NCBI RefSeq assembly: GCF_042242105.1
Contig: NC_092032.1
Location: 7,607,415-7,671,414, forward strand
Length of the DNA stretch: 64,000 nt
Reading direction: 5' to 3'
DNA from: Pempheris klunzingeri
Taxonomy: Eukaryota; Chordata; Actinopteri; Acropomatiformes; Pempheridae
Within the stretch, counting starts at the first letter, position 1; the number at the start of each line of letters is the position of its first letter. The translations under genes and the position numbers were made by a program. The notes under the pieces were generated by a model. It saw only the letters and a list, made by a program, of their open reading frames with translations, was not told the DNA's origin and ran no database searches. Positions 1-24,029 of the stretch are shown here, in pieces.

Positions 1-606
1 GATCCACTGAACCAATTCCAAAACTCTTTTTATGCCACCTTCTAGTCATTTTCGAACCAAAAATATACAATCCTTTTAATTTATATTCAAATCAACAATC
101 GCATAAATTAAAACGATCAATGCAGGCCTATTGGAAACGGGCAATAAATAGAGGATATAATAAAATAGGAAGAAGTTTTTGTTGAGTGATGTATCACGTC
201 TTCATACACGATCTTTGTCAGCAGTGAGACGAGGGGACGTCGCTTTGACGAAGTTAGCCGAGTGTTCCCGAAGTGTGCCGCCGGCGGCCGAGCAGCTCGC
301 CCCTATAAACAGGCTTCTCCTCATGCAGCTCTCCAGCCGCTCTTTGTCCGCCAGCGGCTGCCTGACGACGCGTTTCCCCTTTAAGATGATGTCGGACACA
401 CACACGCGTTATTTCATTATTTTGTGTAATGTCGGCAGGCAGAAACTTGGACTAAACAATAAAAGCCAGCGACGGTAGAGGAGGAGTGGAGCATCCCCGG
501 CGGACATCACCTCAGCGGGGCTAGCTGCGCCCGGGAGGACTAACAGCAGCCCGGTGTCCTTGCGCGTGTCAAAGGCAGAGGAGGGTGTTTATTACCCGGG
601 ACAGAC
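1..606 (+). promoter_or_regulatory. slc22a17: slc22a17 promoter and start of 5' leader
   Basis: The first ~180 bases are AT-rich. From about 215 the sequence becomes GC- and CpG-rich, with a GACGTC CRE-like core near 236 and a run of CpGs at 280-300, then another CpG-dense stretch at 480-600. This looks like a CpG-type promoter running into a leader exon. The leader probably ends at the strong donor AAGAG|GTGAGT (exon end 745). No TATA box decides a start site. The small frames crossing this stretch have no recognisable homology. The transcription start is inferred, not seen. Confidence 0.5.
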
Positions 607-657
607 ATGTCTTTTCATCCAACACAGTGGCACCGAGGCGCAGAGGAGGTACGCTGA
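607..657 (+). other. Upstream ORF in the slc22a17 leader exon
   Basis: ATG at 607 opens a 16-codon frame (MSFHPTQWHRGAEEVR, then TGA) inside the presumed leader exon, about 90 bases before the GTGAGT donor at 746. A second possible donor (GAG|GTACGC, exon end 648) lies inside the uORF. Splicing from there to the acceptor at 1857 would not put this ATG in frame with the main start at 1958. It is therefore a possible translational uORF rather than an alternative N-terminus. Purely sequence-based. Confidence 0.35.
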
Positions 658-745
658 CTGCGGTGAAACTCTCCCCTCTCACCACGCAATGTTTTGGATG
701 TTCGGCGGAGGGATTTTAGCTAAGATTTAACTACGTTTTAAAGAG

Positions 746-779
746 GTGAGTAACAGGATACATTAGTGTTGGATAGCAG

Positions 780-815
<36 letters not shown>

Positions 816-1857
816 GTGTGGCCGGGGCAGGTGTGAGTGTTGTCAGCCTGGCCCAGCTGCCCCCCCCTACATTATCATTTTATCCCCCTCACACTGCCCC
901 TCTCTTTCCCTTCAGTGTGTTGGCACTTCCACAGAGGCCGGACAGCCCCCGTGTGTTACATTCCCTCCACGTCCCTTTCTCCCCCTCGTGTAAAAGCTCT
1001 TATGTAACCCTGTGGGATTCCGTTTTTTTTTTTTCTTCTGCAAGACTTCCTGGCCCCGTGCAAGGAAAACACAGCAACACTGGCTGCTAGAGGAGCACCA
1101 TGTGCACCGACAGAGGAGGCTGCAGAGGAGAGCACAGGCTGTTCACATTCCTGCCCTCAGCTGGGAGCACAGAGAGGGAGGCAAGGGCTGCCTGTCCGCT
1201 GAAAAGACCCATCATTTAGCTGTTGTCAAGGCTACTGACAGCTTCCACTCTGTGAATCATATGTGACAACAAAAATCCTCACCGAGTCTCTCCTCTCGGG
1301 GTGGATCTGGCACCCAGCGTGTAACAACTTGGGTGCTTCTGCCATGACAAAGCCTGTAAAGCTTAGTGTTCGGCCTGTAACCTGTAGCTAGTGTTTAATA
1401 AACAGTTCATCATCAGGCCCACAACCAGCAAAAAACCTTCTTTATCGATTTAATTGTTAGGTCAATAAAAAAAAGCCCAAGGTGATGCCATTAAACTGCC
1501 TGATTGGTCCAAAACTGATAGATGTTCAGTTTGATCTCCCATAATGCAAAAGAAAAGTGAATCGTCACATTTGAGAGGCTGAAAAAAGGAAGTGTTTGAT
1601 ATTTTTGCTTGAAAAATTTCTCTTGTCAGAGTTAGGTCACACCTTCTGGTGGATCCATGCTTTAGTGTACCAGTATAACCAGTATAACCAGTAACCAGTA
1701 ATAGTGAACCAGCAAGCACAGAACCAGGACCCTGAGACTCAAGCAGCTAAATGGAATTCAGCCATCATTCATTTGATTGTTCACACCTTTGTTTTCCTAC
1801 TGTGAAAACTCATGAATCATTTAAACTATCAAATAACGCTGTGTAATTCTTCCACAG
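746..1857 (+). other. slc22a17 intron 1
   Basis: Intron between the noncoding leader (donor GTGAGT at 746) and the first coding exon (acceptor TTCCACAG ending 1857). It holds a (TG)n microsatellite at about 780-820 and short pyrimidine tracts. I see no other gene in it. Confidence 0.5.
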
Positions 1858-1957
1858 AGCTCTCCCACGTCTCTCCCCCTCTGCCTGGGGGACAACCATC
1901 ACGACAACTCCCCCCCATAACCCTCCTCCCACCCCACTTCCACCTTTAACGTCCCAA

Positions 1958-15176
<13,219 letters not shown>

Positions 15177-17100
15177 AAAGAAACCCTGAAAGAGTGGGAA
15201 GGACTGTGCTCACATCACTCACTTTGCAGCCAGGACATTTACATCTATCATGTTCATGCAGAGGAGGAGAGACACAGCAATATACAGAAGAGACCTAAAG
15301 GGCTGCATCGATGTGGACAGACGACGAAGGACGTGATCAGACACTCTAAGCTTCCTAACATATCATCCTCTAGTCATTCCAAACGTAGGCGGATGGGTTG
15401 AGCTGCCATTCTTCATCATTCTCTATTTCCTGCCATTTGGATGTGTGTAGCTCTGACACATCATTTTCACACACACATGTAGGCAAGTCTCCACCACCCC
15501 AACCATGTGACACACCAGCTTACACTGCTGCACGCAGTCCACCAGTGTGTCTGTCGTAGAGATGTTAGCTGCTTACTACTGTCACTCCAGACTAGACGTG
15601 GCTTGGAGAGTAGTCACTAATTATTCCCAGCATTTGTCCTAACTGGCGTACAGAGGTTTTTTTTGTTGTGTTTGCCGTGTGCAACAACACAATAAGCGCT
15701 CGGAGGTGTGCAGAGTCAGTTTTCTATCCTTTTATGTGACACTTGTGGTAAAACGCTCCCATCTGGACCACAGTTCTCGGACATATGTTGTAAGACTCAG
15801 TGGAGTCGTGGATGTTATATGCCTTGTAAATACTCTAGACTTAGTTTCTTTAACTTCATGGGGCATCTGAGTTTTGTTAAAGCTGTGGCTGGAAACTGTA
15901 CAGGTCAGTATGCTATGCAGTGGAGGAGCGGTGCAGAGCACTTTCTTTTTAATGACGACGGTCATTTATTTGACCGAAGTCTTCAAATTCAAGGGACAGT
16001 TTTATGGATCAACTATTGTCAATATTTGAATTAGAAGCAAAAAACAAAAGGCCTTCAAACATAAACTGTGTTCAAACTGTAAATCCAGTTACTGAATCTG
16101 GCCTGGAGCCAGCAATATTTATGTCTTATTTATGTCGTTATTAAGCATAATTGGTAAATTATCCAGAGCATTTTTAAGTATAAAGTTCAATATTGTTAAA
16201 TTGGGCTAAGATGACACGGCATGGGATAAATGTTCCATTTTCTGATGTCTCTGATCAGATAACAGTGAAGCTGTTAACTGTCACAACATTCCTTTCTGCA
16301 TGTTTGGAAGCACTGAAGGGCTTGTTTTTTCTGTATTTCCTCAGAAACTTATAGTTACTCAATACCTCTCTAGATGACCAGTCTCAGCTGTACCAGAATA
16401 GACGGGTACGAACAAACTACAGTAGGAGTTGTATAACCAGGCACATATTTTTTCTCGTCAGGACTTAAATGTGGAGGTTTTGAAAGCGGTCATCAGTTAT
16501 TTTGCCTGAATGTGCATTGATGCTGGAATAAGGGCCCGATGATGAAGCCCCCATGAGGTTTGAATGGGAGCTGAAGAGGGCTCCAGAGATCTAAATGAAC
16601 CCCCGACTCTTCCGCCATGCAGCAAGGATATGTTTTCCTGCAGAGCTTCTTCATTTTGCCACGTTGCATATGGCACGACTGAAACCATGATGGAGAATTA
16701 CCAAAGCATGTCAGTTTCAGTGCTTCAAAAAATCCCAGTGTTTGTCAGCGTGCTCGGGTAATTTTCTTTCTGTCAAGCGTGCACAGGTGCGTGATAGGAA
16801 GAGGAGGCGGGTGTCGTTTAATTTGGACTCCGATATCGTGGAGTCATTAAAGAAATCATTAAGGACACTTTGCTGGCGGCTTCTTCCTCCGTCAGCCTTT
16901 GGTAGTTTTTTTGTTCCACGTATGTTGCACTTATACACTGATGATTAATAATTGATCACTATGATTAACTTGACTCAAGTAGTATTATGTCTGACAACAC
17001 TGATGATCTGTTCAATGCTGAGTGTGATGCAGTTAACTCTATAACCTGATTTCATGTAAAATAAAACTAGTTAAATAAAAACAACTGGGCATTTTTTTAA
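15177..17100 (+). other. slc22a17: Probable 3' UTR of slc22a17
   Basis: No coding frame or splice structure follows the stop codon at 15174-15176. The first good poly(A) signals on the plus strand are AATAAA at 17060-17065 and 17074-17079, which would give a 3' UTR of about 1.9 kb. Its segment 15740-15901 is the source (or sister) of a nearly identical insert at 19883-20044. The 3' end is inferred. Confidence 0.4.
15740..15901 (+). repeat. 162-bp segment duplicated at 19883-20044
   Basis: This stretch of the presumed slc22a17 3' UTR recurs 4.1 kb downstream in the same orientation, same length and with only one difference noticed (CTCAGTGGAG versus CTCAGCGGAG). It is not a tandem repeat and has no terminal inverted repeats or poly(A) tail, so it looks like a copied segment rather than a transposon. 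Confidence 0.93.
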
Positions 17101-19527
17101 GTTTCATTATGAATTATGTGAGCTGCTGCAACTGTATAAAAACCAAAGCATGTCTTAACGTTACAGGGTCCACAGGTGGAATGCTGCAAAGCACTTCAGT
17201 CTTGTCTTTTCATGCTACTTTATATATTTACTCCACAACAGTTCAGTCTTCTCCTGAACTTTTAGTTCAAAATGAGCTCCATCTCAACCAATTACAACAA
17301 TAAAACCCTGTTTTACTTAAATGCGTGTTTAACAGTAATCTAATGATATATAATAGTATAACAGTCACAGGGGACATGTGTCTGCATTGAGTACTTGCTA
17401 AAGAATAATTTAAGTATATTTTCCTGATTTTACACAAGTAGCATTTTCAATGCAGGGCTTTTACTTGTGATGGAGCACTTTTATCATGTGGTGTTGCTAC
17501 ACTCTCAGCTACACAGAGCAATGAAACACCAGTATTAAAACATGAGATACAGAATACTGAGCCTCTTGGCAAGGCAAGGCAAGCCTGGTCCTGGTGTTTC
17601 AACAAGAAGCAAGAAGGAGAGAAAGAGAGAGGGAGAGAGAGATCAAATCGTGAGTAGATGCTTTCCTCCTTAGTGAAATTGTTCATTCTAGTCCAAATTC
17701 AACAACTACTGCTATCAATGACCAAAAGCACACTAGTCACATGAACTATAATTGCATAACTTCATTTGACAGTGTCTGTTTTAGGTGAAAAGCACCGCAG
17801 TGATCAGACATTTAGTTTATGGGCAGGACACGTGTTTTCCTATTTCACCCACAGATCCCTGCTGCTCAAGCTGTCCAACTAAATCAAACAACGGCACTCG
17901 GTGTGAACATTATCTTTGTCCTCAAGGACGAAAGGAAGGAGACGGCCAGCAAAAGAGACGGGAGGGTAGCGCCTCGTTGTCACTGTGAAGGATGACAACA
18001 GTACGGTCCCCTCAACGCCCTCAACACCACACTAGCCCCGCTGCACTGCACTTCAAGCTCAAGTTCAAGTTAATCTGTCACAGTAACTGTTAAAAATAGG
18101 ACTGAACCCAAGTGTAGCTTCACAGAGAGTAAAAAACATGAACAAAACGTATTAACATATTACATATGACTTATGTTTCATTTTTAAGTCCTGTGAACAC
18201 ATTGTGTGTGATATTGATCCTACAGACACTGTAAACCCGACTCTTAAGTACACGATTTAAAAAGGTAACAGAAGTCTATAAAAATGTGTACAATTTGGTC
18301 AGATTTATTGCTTGTTCATGTGACTGCTCCAGATTTCATGGGCTCTTCCTTGGCCCACGCTACACCCCTCCACCGTGAAAAGGTCAGAATGAAGGTCATA
18401 GAAGACTTGGATGGATGGATAAGGCATTGAAATGAACTAACCAAAACTGAATTGCCACATAGTGAACCTGCAGCCTTTCATTGATAAATATTGAAATAAA
18501 ACTTTAAAGTGAGATTATTTAAACATGGAAAGAAGAAGTAGCACATTCTTTGAATTCATGACTAATACAACACACCATTGCTCAGTTCTCTGAATTCAGA
18601 GATTTTTCAACTACAATCTTGTATTTTAGCATCTCTTAGTCTGGGAGTCTCTGGGTTTCTGGGCTCACCGGGGACACTTATATTGAAATATGTTTATATA
18701 TTTATGTTGAAAAGACGTTAAAAAGTGGATTTTGCAGAATAAGCCCCCCTTAACACGTGGTAGACAGACGGTGTGGTGATGGACGAGGGCTGAACCTGTT
18801 CAAACCACAAGATGGAGGCATTACACCACTCGGACGCAGTGACATGAGAGATGGCACCTTGTTTGATGAAGTATGAATGAGGGTTTATTCACAACATCAC
18901 ATATATCAACATATAGAAGGACTTTGTCACCTCTTCTCACATACTTTAATACAAGCGACATTATTTTTCTCCATCATTGTGCTATCACTCTGAGGCAGTG
19001 GTGTAGTGGGGCCTGGAGAAGTGGGTGTACTCGTAGTTTTTTTTTAGAGCCTGTGATTATAAAACGTGGAGATATTTGTTTAACGAGGAGGATTTAATAT
19101 GAATTCATCTTTCTAATAACACTGATCACTGATCAGCTGATAGAACGCTCAGACGCGAGGTCGCGTGTGTGTGCACGTGGTGTTCTAGAGTTCATTCTGA
19201 CGCGCTAGGAAACATTCTATGGAATTATACACAATATGTGGAACTCAAGTGAAGCGTTAGTTGCTTTACTTTGGTTCATTAAACTCAAGAGAGCTCAAGG
19301 CAGAAGCAGGGAAGGACCAAGGCTCAAATCTGTCAAAACCACCGACTTTTTGATCAATGTCATCCTGCTGTGAAGGTAAAGATCTGCAGAAAACTCACCC
19401 AGTAAGCAGAGAAACAAAGGGTGGTTTATATTAAGGCTGTATGTTAATGGAGCTGGATAAAATATTGGAGGCACTTTGCAAGTGCATCAATCTGAGTCAT
19501 GGCCATTAAAATCCCTAAAACCCAATC
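17101..19527. other. Intergenic between slc22a17 and the SUN gene
   Basis: About 2.4 kb with no coding frame of recognisable homology on either strand and no RNA gene seen. It is moderately AT-rich. An unmapped leader exon or promoter of the SUN gene could lie here, since its first visible coding exon begins at a splice acceptor (20400-20401). Confidence 0.4.
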
Positions 19528-19877
19528 CTAAAGAAACATTATTGGCTTGATTGTAGTTTTGGTTACCTTCATGTACAGATACAGGTACTATAAGCCTGTA
19601 GCTTTATACTTAACTTAACTTAACTTAACAACCATGAGAGAGGTAATACAAGAGGATAAACATCATTTTCAGATCTGATGGTATGTTATTGAATCAGACC
19701 TGAGTAGAATGTGCAGGGGTTTCTCTTTTGGAGTGTTTTCTGAAGCTCAAGAGCTTAACATGCATACCGAGTTGTTTCTAATAGTAAAAGACTAATAATT
19801 AGAAAAGTAACAGTTAAATGTGCCCGGTGTTAGAAAGTGACTGACTCCCTCCTCTGCTCTCTCTTTTGGTTATTGCA
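19528..19877 (+). repeat. Local duplication, copy A
   Basis: This 350-bp unit begins CTAAAGAAACATTATTGG and ends TTTTGGTTATTGCA. It is repeated as copy B at 20044-20400, which runs straight into the SUN gene acceptor. Copy A ends one base before the acceptor G and continues CTTACC instead. A and B differ by a few substitutions and by a replaced stretch (a TTAACTTAACTTAA-type run in A versus CTCCTCTACAGAGAATT in B). Confidence 0.92.
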
Positions 19878-19882
19878 CTTAC

Positions 19883-20044
19883 CACTTGTGGTAAAACGCT
19901 CCCATCTGGACCACAGTTCTCGGACATATGTTGTAAGACTCAGCGGAGTCGTGGATGTTATATGCCTTGTAAATACTCTAGACTTAGTTTCTTTAACTTC
20001 ATGGGGCATCTGAGTTTTGTTAAAGCTGTGGCTGGAAACTGTAC
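19883..20044 (+). repeat. Insert copied from the slc22a17 3' region
   Basis: Matches 15740-15901 base for base apart from one noticed change. It sits exactly between duplication copies A and B, with five extra bases (CTTAC) at the left junction and a one-base C overlap at the right junction. A lone insertion would not explain the flanking duplication. A replication template-switch that visited the upstream locus and returned explains both. Confidence 0.93.
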
Positions 20045-20400
20045 TAAAGAAACATTATTGGCTTGATTGTAGTTTTGGTTACCTTCATGTACAGGTACAG
20101 GTACTATAAGCCTGTAGCTTTATACTTAACTCCTCTACAGAGAATTAAAAAGCAACCATGAGAGAGGTAATACAAGAGGATAAATGTCATTTTCAGATCT
20201 GATGGTATGTTATTGAATCAGACCTGAGTAGATTGTGCAGGGGTTTCTCTTTTGGAGTGTTTTCTGAAGCTCAAGAGCTTAACATGCATACGAGTTGTTT
20301 CTAATAGTAAAAGACTAATAATTAGAAAAGTAACAGTTAAATGTGCCCGGTGTTAGAAAGTGACTGACTCCCTCCTCTGCTCTCTCTTTTGGTTATTGCA
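20044..20400 (+). repeat. Local duplication, copy B (carries the working SUN splice acceptor)
   Basis: 357-bp partner of copy A. It supplies the polypyrimidine tract CCTCCTCTGCTCTCTCTTTTGG and the acceptor TATTGCAG used by the first visible SUN coding exon. Copy A has the same tract, but its sequence departs after GCA. Confidence 0.92.
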
Positions 20401-20403
20401 GTG

Positions 20404-22333
20404 ATGTCACGAAGAAGCATGCGTTTGGTGTCCAACCACTACTATGACAGTAATGGAGAACCAACCATTTCCTACAAGGAGATCCTGTACAGGTAAGCTG
20501 GACTGTGTGTGTGTCCACATGTATGTGTTAAATACAGTCATGTGTTCGTCTTCACGTCTTCAAAGCTCTCACCCTTCTCTCCTTCATGACATTCAGGGTC
20601 TTCAGACGGCACAGGTTTAGAGCGAGGCGCGTCTGGGGAGAGGCCTCCGCTGCCGCAGACACCGACACTAACACTAACACTAACACTAACACTAACACCA
20701 ACACTAACACTAACACTAACACTAACACTAACACTAACACCAACACTAACACTAACACTAACACCAACACCAACACCAACATCACCACCAACACCAACAT
20801 TGACACCGACACCGACGCCAATGATGACACCATCGACATCATGGACAGCAGGGGGGGCCCCACCGTCTCCAGATCGAAGATGTTTAAGCTCCTCTTCTGC
20901 TCACTCATCCTGTGTTTTGGTAAGCGAGCTCTCCTGTGAGTTTTGTAGAGTGTCTGTGTCTTTGAATAAATCATCCCTGACCTGCTCATCCAATGCTTTG
21001 TTTCTCTCCACACGGCAGGAGCTATATTTGTGATCCCCACTCTGAGGGGCACCTCTCTGCGCCCAGGTTCCTCTGAGACACAGGTCTCACCAACCATCAC
21101 AAATGTGGTACGACCCATGAAAGCACCTCGACTTTCCCTTTTAAACACAAACTGATGTCAGCATGTTAATATGCCAAAGATGCCAACATGCAGTATTAAC
21201 TTTCTCTCTTGTCGCTTCTAGGACTCGAGCGCCTGGTGTGAGGAGAACGTTCGGCAAATGAAAGAGCTGCAGGTGGAACTGCTGAGGCTGAAGGAGAGCA
21301 TCAGCTATTTGCTTCCATCAGCCAACCTCAAACCTAACTTCGCTCTGGAGTCGCTAGGTGAGACATCTAAACCGCCCTCATCATTGTCATCTGTCAGTTC
21401 GTAATTCACACGTGCTTTTTATTTTCAAAATCTGCTTCCTGACTTTGTGTGCAGGAGCCAGGGTTGTATATGAGCAGTCCTCCGAATCATACCAGACACC
21501 AGGCGCAGGGTGTACATTTTTTGGGATTCCCATAAGGCGATCATCTGTAGACCACAGGATTGCTATTACGGTAGGAAACACACACACTAAACACATGATT
21601 GTGTGATATTACAGTTGGAATTGTTTTACTGCCTGCTCTTTTTTTCATGCTCCACCACCTGAACTCTCTTTCTTTCCTCAGGGAGACTCATCTCTGATAC
21701 CAGGACGCTGTTGGGCCTTTGCAGGTGGTCGTGGGCATTTATCCATTGCGATGCCCTACCGTGTCGCCATCAGCCACGTGACGCTGGGTCACATCTCGCA
21801 AAACGTCTCTCCCACTTCTACTTCCAGCGCCCCAAAAGAATTTTCTGTTTACGTGAGTCAAACATTTTAACGTGTCACATGACAGAGACCCTGCTCATCA
21901 CTCAGGTTAGCTGCATAGAGAACGGGAGGATGTTCAACTGGATTTGTCTCTTTGTCTCTGGCAGGGACTGAAGACTTTAGAGGATGAGGGAACCCACCTC
22001 GGAACCTTTGTGTATGATCAGGACGGGGACGGAGTCCAGACTTTCAAAGTACCTGTGAGTGTAACACCATGCAACTAAACACATGCATTTTTACACTTTC
22101 TCTTCCCTTCAATCTCTGACATTATTGCATTCCCTATATAACTTATTTCCCATCCGCTCATTTTTAGCTGTCTCTCTTTTACGATGCCCCCGCTAACTCT
22201 CATTTCTCTCGTCTCTCAGGATCATCAGAGAGGTGTCTTCAGGTTCGTAAAGCTGCAGGTGGAGAGCAACTGGGGCCACCCGGACTTCACCTGCCTGTAC
22301 AGCTTCAGGGTCCACGGGAAGCTGGCAGACTGA
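20404..22333 (+). CDS. Short SUN-domain nuclear envelope protein (SUN3/SUN5/SPAG4-like)
   Basis: Eight coding exons: 20404-20492, 20597-20919, 21019-21107, 21222-21357, 21455-21570, 21682-21852, 21965-22054, 22220-22333. They give 375 aa with matching phases. Residues 1-50 are basic. Residues 52 to about 97 are a Thr-Asn repeat. A single TM segment lies at about 127-146 (KLLFCSLILCFGAIFVIPTL). A short coiled-coil-like stretch follows (ENVRQMKELQVELLRLKESI), and the SUN domain fills about 225-372, with GRCWAFAGGRG, SSAPKEFSVYG and SNWGHPDFTCLYSFRVHG. SUN proteins anchor in the inner nuclear membrane and bind KASH proteins in the perinuclear space (LINC complex). The size and tail match the short, often germ-cell SUN3/4/5 group rather than SUN1/2; the orthologue cannot be fixed here. 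The chosen ATG lies two bases after the acceptor, so an upstream leader exon is expected. GATG|GTAAGT at 22377 may be a 3' UTR intron donor. Confidence 0.9.
20667..20800. repeat. In-frame ACTAAC hexanucleotide repeat inside the SUN coding exon
   Basis: About twenty copies of ACTAAC with scattered ACCAAC variants lie in coding exon 2. They are read as alternating Thr-Asn, then grade into Thr-Asp. The unit length is a multiple of three, so copy-number change keeps frame. The antisense frame reads Val-Leu and is a shadow. The tract lies on the nucleoplasmic side, before the membrane segment. Confidence 0.95.
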
Positions 22334-22611
22334 CGATGAACGTCGAGGAGGAGGCGCTGCATTCAGAGCAGAGGATGGTAAGTATAGAGAGACAAATAAG
22401 TATCTGTGAAGGTGAATCAGACTCCAAACATCTGGGAATATATGGTGACAAAGTCTTTGATTTGATTTGAATTGAACCTTGGTACACCTTACTTCCGCCC
22501 TGCTGGGTGTAGGCTCCATTTGGAGAGGAGGAGATATGTGACTGCCTACACAGCTGTGGGGGGGGGGATCATCTTCCCACATGTTTTCAGTCTGATTCAC
22601 CTTCACTCTGA

Positions 22612-22870
22612 GGGCAGCATGGTGGCGCAGCGGTTAGCGCTGTAGCCACACAGAGGAAGGACGGGTGTTTGGCTCTCGTGCCCGTTCTCTCTCTGTGTTG
22701 AGTTTGCATGTTCTCTCCATGTGTGCGTTGGGTTTACTCCGGGTGCTCCGGTTTCCTCCCACACCCCAAAGACACGCAGGTTAGGTTAATTGGCTCATAA
22801 ATGTTTAATTAGTAGTTGAAATGATTGATGTAATGTGTTAACAATAAAAAAATTTAATTAAATTTATGAA
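22612..22870 (+). mobile_element. tRNA-derived SINE-like repeat
   Basis: Begins GGCAGCATGGTGGCGCAGCGG, where TGGCGCAGCGG fits a Pol III A box (TRGCNNAGYGG) in a tRNA-like head. It continues with phrases found in many teleost copies (GTTTGCATGTTCTC, CTCCGGGTGCTCCGGTTTCCTCCCAC, AAAGACACGCAGGTTAGGTTAATTGG). The A-rich end includes AATAAA at 22843-22848, which could serve as a poly(A) signal for the SUN gene just upstream. The B box is degenerate. The exact family is not assignable by eye. Confidence 0.65.
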
Positions 22871-22904
22871 ATGTATTTTTCTTGTGACTTATTTGAAATC
22901 CTTA

Positions 22905-23070
22905 AGATTCAAGATGTTTATTTGTCATGTGCACAGTAAGAACACGGTGGTGACAATGAAATTCTTACTTTGCTCGTTTCCCTCCACAAAGGCAAGGCAA
23001 GGCAAGTTTATTTGTATAGCACATGTCCGCAACAAGGCAACTCAAAGTGCTTTACATATTAGCAAAACGA
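22905..23070. repeat. Teleost interspersed repeat fragments
   Basis: Two adjoining pieces of dispersed fish repeat: GATTCAAGATGTTTATTTGTCATGTGCACA... at about 22905-22980, and GGCAAGGCAAGGCAAGTTTATTTGTATAGCAC..CAAAGTGCTTTACAT at about 22990-23060. Both phrases are hallmarks of abundant teleost short repeats. No coding content. Confidence 0.5.
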
Positions 23071-23224
23071 GAACATAAAAGCAAATTTAAACATACCTTA
23101 TTTCAAAACAAACAAGAGCATTAAAACAGATATAAAAAGAAGTAAAATAGAAGGGAGATAAAACAGATTAAAAAGATATAAAATAATAATAATAATAATA
23201 TAGACAAAAGAATAAAATTAAAAA

Positions 23225-23480
23225 AAGTATTATTTATGGGTTGCAGAGGTAATGTACAGTGTGGTTCACAGCTTATAACAGGTTATATGTATTTCTTTAA
23301 GAGCCTGATGGCCTGTGGATAGAAGCTGTTTTTGCGGTGGCGCTCCTGTAGCGTCTGCCAGATGGAAGGAGTGTGAAGAGTGTGTGTTGTGGGTGTGTGC
23401 TGTCTCTGATAATGTTCTGTGCCCTCTTTGTGGCACCTGCTCACTGTCCTTGTGCCTGATGACCTGTAGGTCGGTCCACA
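23225..23480 (+). repeat. Teleost interspersed repeat ('agcctgatggcctgtgg' family)
   Basis: Contains GAGCCTGATGGCCTGTGGATAGAAGCTGTT and downstream GTTCTGTGCCCTCTTTGTGGCACC, a degenerate copy of a dispersed fish repeat. Frames across it are broken and unrecognisable, so it is not scored as a gene. Confidence 0.45.
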
Positions 23481-23881
23481 GTTATTTTTATCACAAAAAG
23501 GAGGATAAATTGTGCCAAATACACAAAGGAAATCAGGAGGAACTGAAAGGCAGTTAGATGCTACTCAAAAGAAAAAAAACCAAACCAGAACCAAAAGAGA
23601 ACTCAACCTGAGTTTACTAATCTAGTCTGATCAAAGTCACAACTAAAACAAAAAGGAATCAAAGGACTTCCTGCTCTACAGTACAAAACCAAAATACAGG
23701 GGAGTAGCACCCCTAATGATGCACAGCGTATCATGAAGCTACCGATCAAAGAGTACACAAAAGGGGTAGCTATCCTAAGCCCAGCCCAGTTACAAGGTTC
23801 ACAGGTTTTAACAGGTAACAGAGAACGAATGCTACTCTGGGGCAAGCTGTTTACACAAAGGAGTAACCAACACCACGAATG

Positions 23882-23883
<2 letters not shown>

Positions 23884-23930
<47 letters not shown>
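23884..23930. repeat. (CA)n microsatellite
   Basis: About 23 CA units, almost perfect, between repeat fragments and the gypsy fossil. Confidence 0.95.
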
Positions 23931-23934
<4 letters not shown>

Positions 23935-24029
23935 TCTGGTTTTTGTATTAAAATTTTTTTCTCTTCACCATGTGATGAGATTCCAGATCACTTCACAATC
24001 ACAATCACCCATCACAATATCGTTCACTT

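Noticed and set aside
179-478. 99-aa frame in the slc22a17 promoter region
   Set aside because: The composition is that of CpG-rich upstream DNA, there is no family resemblance, and the minus-strand frame over the same bases is equally open.
20552-21148. Long minus-strand frame with a Val-Leu repeat
   Set aside because: It is the antisense of the SUN gene's hexanucleotide tract and crosses real introns. No domain or start context of its own.
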